DNA from: Desulfobulbus propionicus
Lineage (GTDB): Bacteria > Desulfobacterota > Desulfobulbia > Desulfobulbales > Desulfobulbaceae
Length of the DNA: 64,000 nucleotides
NCBI GenBank assembly: GCA_002746685.1
Contig: PDQK01000033.1
Span: forward strand, 1-64,000
Direction: 5' to 3'
Below, piece after piece: positions 47,390 to 59,369 of the stretch. The notes beneath the pieces were generated by a model. The model was not told where the DNA came from. It searched no databases and was given only the letters and a program-made list of their open reading frames with translations. Numbering within the stretch: the stretch's first letter is position 1; each line of letters starts with the position of its first letter. The position numbers and the translations under genes are program-made.

Positions 47390-49093
47390 TTAGGTTTTAT
47401 CAAGCTGTTCTTGAAAAAAAGCAATAACATCATCAACTGCAGTCATGATCTTTGGCAGTAATTGGTCAACGTGACCACTATTTCCCAACTTGCCAGCCTG
47501 TTCCACTTGAGCACAAAGTGCTGAGAGTTCTTCTGCTCCTATTTGTGCACTGCTCCCCTTCATTGTATGGGCGATTTTTTGCACATCTGCAATCCTTTGT
47601 TCTTTGGCAGCCTGTGCCATTTCAGCAACTCTTTTTTGCATTGCCGGCACAAATACCTGAATAACTCTGTTTGTGGATCCCACATGTTTTTCCAGTCGTT
47701 GTAAGGCAGCTGGATTAATGGAAGAAAGATCCTTATCTTGTAAAACAGGTTGAAGATCACCACCACTGTCTGATTCACCCTTTCCACTGAGATGAGTCAC
47801 ACCGAGTTGGGGAAACCTGGCATTGAGCACCTGTTCCATCTGTTCAAAATCAATGGGTTTTACCAGGTAATCAATCATCCCAATATCATAACACCGTTTG
47901 CGGGTAGTTGTTGTAGCGTCTGCAGTTAGTGCCACAATTAAAGGGACATAAGCTCCTGGCTGAGCTTTATGATACTTCAATATTTTTTTGGTCGCTTCAA
48001 AGCCATCCATCACCGGCATCTGGCAATCCATAAAAATCAGATCATACTCATGCTTTTTGCACAGCGCAACTGCCATTGCTCCGTTACTGGTAACATCAAG
48101 GGTTAGGTGCAGCGTACGGAAAAGCTCCTGCATAACAATTCTGTTGGTACTATCATCGTCTGCCACTAAAATCCTGATATGCTGTTTTTTTTGCTGTTGG
48201 GTCTTATATGCTTTTAAAGGATTTTTATACACAGGCAGGGAGAGCTGCTTCATGGCCTGCGGTGTATTCACTGGTTCGGTCCCAACATCCTCGGATCGCT
48301 CAAGAGCAAGGGTAAACCAAAATTCCGAACCACCATCAGCTGTCAATTCTGCACCAATCTCCCCCCCCATCAGCTTGACCAGTTTAGCGCAAATCGACAA
48401 TCCAAGACCTGTACCGCCGAATTTTCTGGTGGATGTGGCATCTGCCTGCACAAAGGGCTGGAACAAATAGGGAACTGCTTCCGGATCAATCCCTATCCCG
48501 GTATCACGAACACTACATCGAAGGTTGTCTTTACCGTCTTGTTCCCCCTTTTTACTTACGGTTACGCTTATCTGTCCCTGTTCGGTAAATTTGATGGCAT
48601 TACCGATCAGATTTACCAATATCTGACGCAACCGGTAGGAATCTCCTTTATAGCTTGCTGCCAGGTTATCATCATAGGTAAGCTGCAACCCAATATTTTT
48701 CTGTCTGGCAGTCACAGCATAAATGGTGACAAGATCATCCAAGAGCGGACGGAGCTGAAAAAAAGTCTCCTCCAGAATCAGTTTATCCGCCTCGATTTTA
48801 GAAAAATCCAGCAAGCTGTTGATAAGTGCCAATAGACTCTCAGCAGAGCCATGGATCAGCTCGGCAAAATGTTTTTGCCGGGGTTCCATATCTGTGTTCA
48901 ACAGCAACTTTGATAGACCTATAACTCCATTCATTGGTGTCCTGATCTCATGGCTTATCATTGCCAGAAAATCAGATTTTGCTTTACTTGCACTATCTGC
49001 CTTCTTAACCTGCTCTTCCAAAATCTGATTTTGGGTGAGCAAAATTTCCAGCTCGGCACGGAGCTTGGTATTCTCTACCTGAATGTTATCCAT
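47390..49093 (-). CDS. Hybrid histidine kinase (HisKA-HATPase-REC-HPt)
   Basis: FLAMISHEIRTPMNGVIGLS, GTGLGLSICAKLV, LIFMDCQMPVMDG, IAHTMKGSSAQIG. Confidence 0.95.
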   Translation of the reverse strand: MDNIQVENTKLRAELEILLTQNQILEEQVKKADSASKAKSDFLAMISHEIRTPMNGVIGLSKLLLNTDMEPRQKHFAELIHGSAESLLALINSLLDFSKIEADKLILEETFFQLRPLLDDLVTIYAVTARQKNIGLQLTYDDNLAASYKGDSYRLRQILVNLIGNAIKFTEQGQISVTVSKKGEQDGKDNLRCSVRDTGIGIDPEAVPYLFQPFVQADATSTRKFGGTGLGLSICAKLVKLMGGEIGAELTADGGSEFWFTLALERSEDVGTEPVNTPQAMKQLSLPVYKNPLKAYKTQQQKKQHIRILVADDDSTNRIVMQELFRTLHLTLDVTSNGAMAVALCKKHEYDLIFMDCQMPVMDGFEATKKILKYHKAQPGAYVPLIVALTADATTTTRKRCYDIGMIDYLVKPIDFEQMEQVLNARFPQLGVTHLSGKGESDSGGDLQPVLQDKDLSSINPAALQRLEKHVGSTNRVIQVFVPAMQKRVAEMAQAAKEQRIADVQKIAHTMKGSSAQIGAEELSALCAQVEQAGKLGNSGHVDQLLPKIMTAVDDVIAFFQEQLDKT

Positions 49094-49098
49094 TATTA

Positions 49099-52000
49099 CT
49101 AAAAAAGAGAGAGCTGTTTTTTTGTGGTTTTCTTTTTTCCCTTGCCACGCTTGCCTGTCGAATAAACGCTGACACAGTCTTTTGGTATTTCACTCACAAA
49201 TACAGAGGGTGCCAGCGACTCCTTTTTTTCACCATGGATGGTACGAGTACGACAATGCAAGATAAATAATTTTTCTATGGCTCTGGTCATGGCAACATAA
49301 AATAACCGTCGCTCCTCTTCAATGTGATCAGCCAGTTTTTGCTCATCCAATGGTGTGCGAGGTTTGATTGGGCACAGTCCTTCCTCAGCCCCAGCTATCA
49401 TAACGACCTTGTATTCCAAGCCTTTAGCAGCATGCATGGTGGAAAGCGTGACACACTCAGCTTCATCGTCATAGATAACGGAATCACTATAACGATACAG
49501 GTACTCAGCAAATTGTAAAGGAACATTGCTGTAGTTCACACTCAGCCCATGAAGTCTTTCCAGTTCAGGCGAATTGGCTGGCAGGTTATAATGGGATGCT
49601 AACTTTTCAATAATTGTTGTCGTTGGGTTCGTTCCCTGGGCAGCCTTTTGCAAATTTGAGAAAAACAAGTGCAATGCAGAAAGTCCAATACGAACATCCT
49701 CATCACCAAAGGTTTTTGGGTCACGCTCAAGCAGTGAAACAGCATTGCCTTCCCGTTCCAGTAGTTGAGCACGCAAGGACTGAATGACTTTTTTGCCGAT
49801 CCCCTTCTGGCTGGCGAGTACTGCCAACTCTTGCTCTTCTTCAGCCAGGCCAGCCAACATCAGCAAGCTCAAATATATGTTTTGTAACGATCCACGGGTA
49901 TAAAAAGCCTTCAGATCAACAATCTGAAACGGAATACCGTGCTCCGCCATTACCGTGCTCACCACTTCCATCTGCAAGGAGGTGCGAAACAGAATACCAA
50001 TATCACCTAGGGAATACTCTTTGTCCTGAACATCGGTTAATGTGTCTATTGCACGATGCGAAGTACCTCCTATTAAGGCTTCTATGAGAGTAATCAGGGT
50101 TCGTGCTTCCTGGACGGGTGTCGTACATTGCTGGAGATGAACAGTTGCGCGTGCAGTACTGGAGGGAACCAGGGGAGCAACCTGGTCACGATTTTTGTTC
50201 CGGGAAATCACAGCAAGAGCAGCGTTTAAGATATGTGCTCCACTGCGATAGTTTTGAATCAGCTGATGATTGCTTGCCTGGGTAGCGGCTGAAAACCGGT
50301 CAAACCATCTGGCATCAGCACCACGAAAACCATAGATGGCCTGATCCGGGTCACCAATAACAAAAACAGGATTTTTTTGGGCAAGCGCAAGCACAAGTTC
50401 ATACTGCGTGTGATTGACATCCTGAAATTCATCTACAAACAGATGCCCGGTGGATGCTCCCATTTGACAAGCCAGTTCATCACCGGCAAGGAGCAGAGTA
50501 AGCCCCTCACGGAGAATATGATCCAGGTCAACACGGTTATGCCTCTCAACGTAAAAGAGGTAACGTTGAGAGGCTTGCGTGTTGCGGTGCTCTGCAATCT
50601 GTTGAAGCACCTCCTTAAACTCAATTTGGGCAATATCAGGAAACAGGGAGTGTAAAATTCGCTTTCGCTGAGTTGGTCCAATGGGTTTGAGCTGAGGGTT
50701 CTTCTTCTTTAACCAGTGGAGGCAATAGCCATGAAAGGTAAACACCTTGAGTCGCGATTGCAACGCCTCATCCTTTCCTGTTTGTGCTATAATTCGTTCC
50801 CTAACCTCGTCAGCCGCCTTATTGGTAAAGGAGATAACGGTACAGTTTGTCTTTTCTTCTAGAAGCGTCTTAACCACCCGCTGAACTAAGGTATGGGTTT
50901 TACCCGTTCCAGGTCCAGCTTTAACCATTACAATTCGGTTGCGGTCGTTAAGTGCAGCATCCTGCTCAGGGTTGAGCACCTTTATCTGGGGGACGGTGTC
51001 CTTGTGTTTGGCTGGTTGTTTTTGCCGTGTTTTCTGTGTTCCAGATTGCTTGGTTCGTTTTTTCTTTTTTAGCGGAGCAAACATGGATAACTGGCCAGCA
51101 ACCAGCTCTCTTTCCCCTTCATCAAAAACGCGGATAACACCAAACTCACCGTCAAAGCCAGGTGTACGGATAACCTCATTATTTCTGACCCTGCGAATGG
51201 CTTCACCTATAAGTGGCGAAGACTTGGCAGCGATATCTTCTATGGGAACATCAAGCAGCAGTTCAAATTCAGATCCAAACAGAGTGATCAGTTTAGCATA
51301 CGCTGCTGCTACCTTCTTGGTTGCCGGTCCGACACTAAGCAGTTCACTGAGAATTTCCGGTACTGGCGTAATACTGAAAAAAACAGGGTCGTGAGGATTA
51401 TAGTGCGGTTGACTTCGATCAGCTAAGGTCATAACCCGGTGGAGCACCCCCACAGTAAGCGGCCTGCCGCACTCTGGACATTTCCCCTCATACTTAATGG
51501 TTTCTTCCGGATCCAAACAGATGTTACACTTGCGATGACCATCGCAGTGGTATTTTCCTTCTTCTGGATAAAACTCAACAGTGGCATGGAACACCCGGTT
51601 ACCATTGTCATCCACGGGTTGCCTAATAGCTTCTCGCATATGAAAGAAATCAAAGTCGGTGGTGAATATATTCGCTTCACGACCGAGTTTAGCAGGTGAG
51701 TGGCAATCAGAATTTGAAATAAAGGTGTATTCATCCAGAGCAGATACCCTTCTGTTCATTTCAGGATCAGAAGAGAGCCCGGTTTCAAGGGCAAAGATGT
51801 GGGGGGTCAGGTCTTCAAAGCACTCTTCGATCCGATCAAAACCCGATTTTGAGCCAAACAGGGAAAACCAGGGGGTCCAGATGTGCGCTGGAACAAAAAA
51901 ACCTTCAGGGGCTTTCTCCAATACAATTTCCAGCAGATTCCTGGCGTCCAGGCCAAGGATAGGTCTGCCGTCTGATTTCAAGTTGCCGATATTACCTAAA

Positions 52001-52386
52001 GTCTGATTGATGCGACGGACGCTCTCAATATCTGGGGCAAAGACAATATTGTGATTTTTCCGTACCCGATCATTTTTCTTATAAATCGAGCTAATCTCGG
52101 AGGTGAGAACAAACCTGATCTCGTCCAGTGAAACTGAAGGTTTAAGTTCACAAGGTAACACACCGTTAACCTGTTGATATTCAGGCTTAAGCTTGTAAAA
52201 TCCGGGTTCTGCTTCGATGAGCTGTTCACATATTTGGCCAAACCATTCAGGATGGGTAAAATCGCCAGTCCCAAGCACGTGGATCCCCTTAACGGCGGCC
52301 CAGGCAGCCAACCCGACTAAATTGGACAACTTGCTGGTAGCCCGGGAATAGGCGGAGTGGATATGGAGGTCAGCTATGTATTTCAT
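49099..52386 (-). CDS. PHP domain-UvrD/Rep helicase fusion protein
   Basis: N-terminal PHP (IADLHIHSAYSRATS), zinc-ribbon-like CNICLDPEETIKYEGKCPECGRP, UvrD motifs (VKAGPGTGKTHTL, FVDEFQDVNHTQYEL, GDPDQAIYGFRGAD). Confidence 0.93.
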   Translation of the reverse strand: MKYIADLHIHSAYSRATSKLSNLVGLAAWAAVKGIHVLGTGDFTHPEWFGQICEQLIEAEPGFYKLKPEYQQVNGVLPCELKPSVSLDEIRFVLTSEISSIYKKNDRVRKNHNIVFAPDIESVRRINQTLGNIGNLKSDGRPILGLDARNLLEIVLEKAPEGFFVPAHIWTPWFSLFGSKSGFDRIEECFEDLTPHIFALETGLSSDPEMNRRVSALDEYTFISNSDCHSPAKLGREANIFTTDFDFFHMREAIRQPVDDNGNRVFHATVEFYPEEGKYHCDGHRKCNICLDPEETIKYEGKCPECGRPLTVGVLHRVMTLADRSQPHYNPHDPVFFSITPVPEILSELLSVGPATKKVAAAYAKLITLFGSEFELLLDVPIEDIAAKSSPLIGEAIRRVRNNEVIRTPGFDGEFGVIRVFDEGERELVAGQLSMFAPLKKKKRTKQSGTQKTRQKQPAKHKDTVPQIKVLNPEQDAALNDRNRIVMVKAGPGTGKTHTLVQRVVKTLLEEKTNCTVISFTNKAADEVRERIIAQTGKDEALQSRLKVFTFHGYCLHWLKKKNPQLKPIGPTQRKRILHSLFPDIAQIEFKEVLQQIAEHRNTQASQRYLFYVERHNRVDLDHILREGLTLLLAGDELACQMGASTGHLFVDEFQDVNHTQYELVLALAQKNPVFVIGDPDQAIYGFRGADARWFDRFSAATQASNHQLIQNYRSGAHILNAALAVISRNKNRDQVAPLVPSSTARATVHLQQCTTPVQEARTLITLIEALIGGTSHRAIDTLTDVQDKEYSLGDIGILFRTSLQMEVVSTVMAEHGIPFQIVDLKAFYTRGSLQNIYLSLLMLAGLAEEEQELAVLASQKGIGKKVIQSLRAQLLEREGNAVSLLERDPKTFGDEDVRIGLSALHLFFSNLQKAAQGTNPTTTIIEKLASHYNLPANSPELERLHGLSVNYSNVPLQFAEYLYRYSDSVIYDDEAECVTLSTMHAAKGLEYKVVMIAGAEEGLCPIKPRTPLDEQKLADHIEEERRLFYVAMTRAIEKLFILHCRTRTIHGEKKESLAPSVFVSEIPKDCVSVYSTGKRGKGKKKTTKKQLSLF

Positions 52387-53039
52387 GTTGCTCTTGGGTG
52401 ATATAAGTTATGTTTGCGAATGTAAAAAAGCACCTGCTGATTGAGCATGGGAACGCCAGTATCTGTCCTCAGTTGATCGCGGAGGGATGAAGAAGAGACC
52501 GGTAAATGAAACCCATCCAGATAATGGATGAAGCGACCATTGCCCAAACGGTAGAGTTCCTGATCATCACAGGTATAGGAAACGTCCAGGAGACGGAGCG
52601 TTTCCCCCATTGTATCATGATCAACTCCCTGACGACTGACAACAATAAAATCCACCGAGTCAATGAGTTCACCTGCATGATACCAGTTAGGCAGATCAAC
52701 CAAAGAGTCGGCCCCTATGATCAGGACGTACTGTTCATCGTTTTGTTGCTGGAGTTGACGAAGAGTATGAATGGTGTATGAGGGGCCGTCATATTCACTT
52801 TCGATGAGCGAGACATGAAGAGCGCTGTTATGTTTGAGAGCGAGTTCAAGCATAGCGACCCGGTGATGATAGGAGGCTGCTATGTGGGATTTATGGGGTG
52901 GATGAGCTGCGGGAATAAAAAAAATACTGTCCAATGCAACCTGACCCAGCACATATTCAGCCAGCGCGACGTGCGCCTTATGTACCGGATCAAAAGTTCC
53001 ACCGAACAGCCCGACTTTACGTCGGTAATCAGCACTCAT
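52383..53039 (-). CDS. nadD: Nicotinate-nucleotide adenylyltransferase
   Basis: VGLFGGTFDPVHKAHVALAEY. Confidence 0.93.
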   Translation of the reverse strand: MSADYRRKVGLFGGTFDPVHKAHVALAEYVLGQVALDSIFFIPAAHPPHKSHIAASYHHRVAMLELALKHNSALHVSLIESEYDGPSYTIHTLRQLQQQNDEQYVLIIGADSLVDLPNWYHAGELIDSVDFIVVSRQGVDHDTMGETLRLLDVSYTCDDQELYRLGNGRFIHYLDGFHLPVSSSSLRDQLRTDTGVPMLNQQVLFYIRKHNLYHPRAT

Positions 53040-53043
53040 CCTT

Positions 53044-54309
53044 CTAGCGGCGAATTTCACCTTGCCCAAAAACAATGAATTTTTGGGTTGTCAATTCTTT
53101 GAGTCCCATGGGACCATACGCGTGGAGTTTGGTGGTGGATATCCCGATTTCTGCACCCAATCCAAACTGCCCGCCATCATTGAAACGTGTTGAAGCGTTT
53201 ACCATAACCGCTGAGGCATCCACTTCACGGAGAAAACGCTGACTCTTTTCATAGGAGTTGGTGATAATGGTTTCGGTATGGAGCGAACCATGCTCGGCGA
53301 TATACTCCATGGCCTCGTCCATATCAGCCACGACTTTCATAACCAGCTTAAGGTCCAAAAATTCTGTACCCCAATCTTCAGCTTGTGCAGGCGTAATAAG
53401 GGTGCTGAGCACGCAGCTTTGCTCGCACCCAAGGATTGTTACACCATTATCACTGAGCGCCTGAGCCAATGCAGGAATCATCAGAGGTGCACTTTTTTCA
53501 TGAACCAGTACCCCCTCCACCGAGTTGCATACTCCAGGCCGTTGTACCTTACCATTCAACACAATGGGTACGGCCATATGCTGGTCAGCATCTTCATCAA
53601 TGTACGCGTGGCAAACACCCTTATAATGCTTGAGCACAGGAATCATGGATTTTTGAGTGACAGCGCGGATGAGCCCTTCACCGCCACGTGGAATAACCAG
53701 ATCAATGTACTCTTCCTGCTTCAGTAAGACATCAACACCAGCGCGATCAGTAAAGGGCAACACCTGAACCGCTGCAGCGTCTACACTGTTGTGTTGTAAA
53801 ACTTCCCCAATGATGGTTGCCAGTGCAAGATTGGAATGGATGGCTTCCGAGCCACCGCGCAGCACCACAACATTTCCTGCTTTTAGGCAGAGCGCTGCAG
53901 AATCAATGGTAACGTTGGGACGTGATTCATAAATCATGCAGATGACCCCCAAAGGCACCCGCATCCGACCTACAGTAATCCCGCTGGGACGTTTCCCCAT
54001 TTCAGTGACTTCACCAACAGGGTCTTCAAGGGAGGCAATCTCTTTAAGTCCCTGGACCATGTCACCAATCCCCTTGTCGGTCAAAGCAAGACGATCCAGC
54101 ATGGCTTGTGATAAGCCCTTTGCCTCTCCTGCCTTAAGATCTTTTTGATTTTCAGTGACAATAAATTCCTGACGTGCAAGTAAAGCATCAGCAGTTTCCA
54201 GGAGAATCGTATTTTTCACCGCTGTGGGTAATGCTGCCATTTTTCTTGAAGCTGTACGGGCCTTCCTTGCAATTTCAAGGATTGCGGTTTCAAGCTGGGC
54301 AATATCCAT
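53044..54309 (-). CDS. proA: Gamma-glutamyl phosphate reductase
   Basis: PLGVICMIYESRPNVTIDSAALCLKAGNVVVLRGGSEA. Confidence 0.96.
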   Translation of the reverse strand: MDIAQLETAILEIARKARTASRKMAALPTAVKNTILLETADALLARQEFIVTENQKDLKAGEAKGLSQAMLDRLALTDKGIGDMVQGLKEIASLEDPVGEVTEMGKRPSGITVGRMRVPLGVICMIYESRPNVTIDSAALCLKAGNVVVLRGGSEAIHSNLALATIIGEVLQHNSVDAAAVQVLPFTDRAGVDVLLKQEEYIDLVIPRGGEGLIRAVTQKSMIPVLKHYKGVCHAYIDEDADQHMAVPIVLNGKVQRPGVCNSVEGVLVHEKSAPLMIPALAQALSDNGVTILGCEQSCVLSTLITPAQAEDWGTEFLDLKLVMKVVADMDEAMEYIAEHGSLHTETIITNSYEKSQRFLREVDASAVMVNASTRFNDGGQFGLGAEIGISTTKLHAYGPMGLKELTTQKFIVFGQGEIRR

Positions 54310-54434
54310 AACTCCTCCTTAAACGTTTAAGCTTGCTGCTGTCATAGCTTCTCGCACCATAAGATGCTCCGTAATGTACCACAAAAAACCATAAACAGCT
54401 ATGAACAGGAGCGGTAGAATCGGGATAATGCACA

Positions 54435-56661
<2,227 letters not shown>

Positions 56662-56718
56662 TTAAATCGGTATGCAACGTGAGGTTGCTATATCACCCTG
56701 TTTCCAGAGTGGAGCTTG

Positions 56719-56973
56719 CTACTCAGGGTAAACTGAAACCCTTTTGCGATCTTTGCCAAAGGTTTCGTATTTCACCTTGCCATCAACTTTGGCAAAAAGC
56801 GTATAATCCCTTCCACAACCTACATTTTCGCCAGGATGAATTTTAGTTCCCAGTTGACGAACTAAAATATTTCCTGCGCGGACAGCTTCGCCACCAAAAC
56901 GTTTGACACCGCGCCTTTGTCCGGCACTGTCACGTCCGTTTCTTGAACTACCGCCTGCTTTTTTATGTGCCAT
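56719..56973 (-). CDS. rpmA: 50S ribosomal protein L27
   Basis: [31 protein letters not shown]. Confidence 0.98.
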   Translation of the reverse strand: MAHKKAGGSSRNGRDSAGQRRGVKRFGGEAVRAGNILVRQLGTKIHPGENVGCGRDYTLFAKVDGKVKYETFGKDRKRVSVYPE

Positions 56974-57001
56974 GAATCTTTCTCCGTATCAGATGATAAT
57001 T

Positions 57002-57313
57002 TTACGCTGATATTGTTTCAATGGTCAGAGCTGTGAACGGCTGTCGATGTCCTTTTTTGACACTGTAGCCTTGACGTCTCTTCTTTTTGAATACGATTAC
57101 TTTCTTATGGCGACCTTGCTCAGCGATTGTGGCAACGACCTTAGCGCCTTCAACCACCGGCTGACCAACAGTGACCGCTTCACCGTCTGCAACCAGCAGT
57201 ACATCTTCCAACTCTACAGTTGTCCCAACTTCGCCATCAAGCTTCTCAACGCGGAGGGTGTCGCCGGCTGCTACCTGGTACTGTTTCCCACCGGTTCGTA
57301 CTATTGCGTACAT
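57002..57313 (-). CDS. rplU: 50S ribosomal protein L21
   Basis: [25 protein letters not shown]...[23 protein letters not shown]. Confidence 0.98.
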   Translation of the reverse strand: MYAIVRTGGKQYQVAAGDTLRVEKLDGEVGTTVELEDVLLVADGEAVTVGQPVVEGAKVVATIAEQGRHKKVIVFKKKRRQGYSVKKGHRQPFTALTIETISA

Positions 57314-57556
57314 GCCTTTTCTCCTCAATTACACAAATAAATAAATTTCGCAAAGACGCAATTAAAACACAATGGTACAAACAAGTCAACACAAAGGTCG
57401 TATATAAACTTTTTTTAGTCACAAAAAACAGTATTCAGGTGCCAGTAAAACAGTTTTTTGTTGTCAATAAAGTGTAAAAAAAGTAGAATGGTAGGCTTGT
57501 TAACGACTGCGTAAAAGCGGAAAAAATGACAACATAACATACTTAGGAGGCAAATA

Positions 57557-57715
57557 ATGGAAAAAATGGAATGCCCATGTGGCTATGTTTACGACCCTGC
57601 TGAGGGTGATGCTGAGAACGGAATTGATGCAGGGACCTCTTTTGACGACCTGCCTGAAGATTGGGTCTGTCCAAAATGCGGTGCTGAAAAAGAATACTTT
57701 TACGAAGCATCATAA
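57557..57715 (+). CDS. Rubredoxin with CxC first cysteine pair
   Basis: [52 protein letters not shown]; good RBS aggaggcaaata. Not in the track (52 aa). Confidence 0.92.
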   Translation: MEKMECPCGYVYDPAEGDAENGIDAGTSFDDLPEDWVCPKCGAEKEYFYEAS

Positions 57716-57722
57716 ATAACGT

Positions 57723-57760
57723 GCATAGGCTGCTCTGAGCAGCAGCCTATTGCTTTTTTT
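57723..57760 (+). terminator. Rho-independent terminator after rubredoxin
   Basis: gcataggctgct-ctgagc-agcagcctattgc followed by ttttttt. Confidence 0.88.
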
Positions 57761-58114
57761 GCTTACTGTTACCTCGGAAACACACACCCTCCATTTTCCC
57801 AGCTTCGCTGCTTTCCATCTCTACCTTACCAAACCTCACCCACAACCTTATCTGGTTACCACCTGAACCCATAGCAGAAAAAACAGTATTTTTTCAGAAC
57901 AAATTACCTTCTTTTCACTGGTAATTTACGCACAGCCTCATTACCATTGCATGCAAAAGTTCCTTTAAATATACACCACTTCCATAAGGAACCCACAGAT
58001 GAAACATACCTGTACACCCTTGCTCCATCTTTCCATGGAAACAAGATTACAGAAATTGGGTGAATGTTCACCTTTCCAGGCACCCAGTTTCAATTAAAAA
58101 AACAGGAGAAAATC

Positions 58115-58822
58115 ATGACATTTTCAAGAGTTACTCGAGCACTTTTTGTAATCACCCTCTGTTTTGCCTTTCTTGCATCTGCTTATGCATCAGATTTTGG
58201 GAAGCCAGAAGAGTTAGTTGCCAAGAGCACCACCGTATATCGCAGCTTTATAGCTGATCCCCACATGACGTGGTTTCATCATAATGTGAAGAATGCAAAA
58301 GGAATTTTTATTGTACCACAAATGTTGCGCGGTGGTTTCATTCTGGGCGGCTCAGGAGGAAGCGGAGTCCTACTGGCCCAAGATAGTACAACTGGCAAAT
58401 GGAGTTATCCTGCATTTTACACCATGGGGTCAGTATCTCTCGGGTTTCAAATAGGAGCTGAAACCTCTGAAATCGTCCTCATGATTATGACAGACAGGGG
58501 ACTTAAGGCTATGCTTTCTACAGAGTTCAAACTTGGTGCAGACGTAACCGTTGCCGCCGGGCCCATTGGTGGTACAGCCAAGGCACAAACCGTGGATATT
58601 CTCGCATTTGGAAGATCAAAAGGAGCTTTTGGTGGAGTGTCCATCGAGGGGGCTGTGATTGAACCTAGAATCGACTGGAATCAGCAGTATTATAAGAAAA
58701 CCGGCAACCCTGCTGATATCTTGATCTACCAAAATGTCTCTAACCCAGATGCTGATCCACTGCTCAAAACATTACCCCAACAACGCTTCCACGCACCTGC
58801 TGTACAGACGCTTGGCAGTTAA
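58115..58822 (+). CDS. SYLF (YSC84-like) domain exported protein
   Basis: Signal peptide; KNAKGIFIVPQMLRGGFILGGSGGSGVLLAQD. Confidence 0.85.
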   Translation: MTFSRVTRALFVITLCFAFLASAYASDFGKPEELVAKSTTVYRSFIADPHMTWFHHNVKNAKGIFIVPQMLRGGFILGGSGGSGVLLAQDSTTGKWSYPAFYTMGSVSLGFQIGAETSEIVLMIMTDRGLKAMLSTEFKLGADVTVAAGPIGGTAKAQTVDILAFGRSKGAFGGVSIEGAVIEPRIDWNQQYYKKTGNPADILIYQNVSNPDADPLLKTLPQQRFHAPAVQTLGS

Positions 58823-58848
58823 AACAACAGCCTTTGTGTAGAGATGAA

Positions 58849-59340
58849 ATGAGACGCATAACCATTATTTCCTGGCTCTGCAGTTTGCTTTTTATAGGGA
58901 GTGCTGGTGCATCCCAGCACTTTCCTCTTTCGCTTACGCTCTGGTTTACCCAGACAGTATATGTACCGTTATACTCACATATTTATGCTGACGAACGGTT
59001 TAAAAATAAACCGTTTTTACTGACCGCCACCCTTTCCATTCGCAATACCGACCCGGAGAATGCACTGACCTTGACAAAAGTCGATTATTACGACTCTACA
59101 GGTAAGCTCCTGCAACATTATCTTGCCAAGCCCTTGGTCATCGGGCCACTGGGCTCAACGAAATATATAGTGGAAGAATCTGAGTCTAAAGGCGGCTCAG
59201 GGGCTAAATTTCTGGTGGAGTGGGATGCAGCTCAACCAGTGACAGAGCCGATCATTGAATCGATAATGATTGGAACCAAAATGCAGCAGGGCATTTCTTT
59301 TATCTCAAGGGGGAGGGTGATTCGAGGAAGGAGAAAATAA
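58849..59340 (+). CDS. DUF3124 family exported protein
   Basis: Signal peptide; VYVPLYSHIYADERFKNKPFLLTATLSIRNTDP. Confidence 0.8.
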   Translation: MRRITIISWLCSLLFIGSAGASQHFPLSLTLWFTQTVYVPLYSHIYADERFKNKPFLLTATLSIRNTDPENALTLTKVDYYDSTGKLLQHYLAKPLVIGPLGSTKYIVEESESKGGSGAKFLVEWDAAQPVTEPIIESIMIGTKMQQGISFISRGRVIRGRRK

Positions 59341-59369
59341 ACCACTTCGGTTATCTGTTTTGCCGGGGG

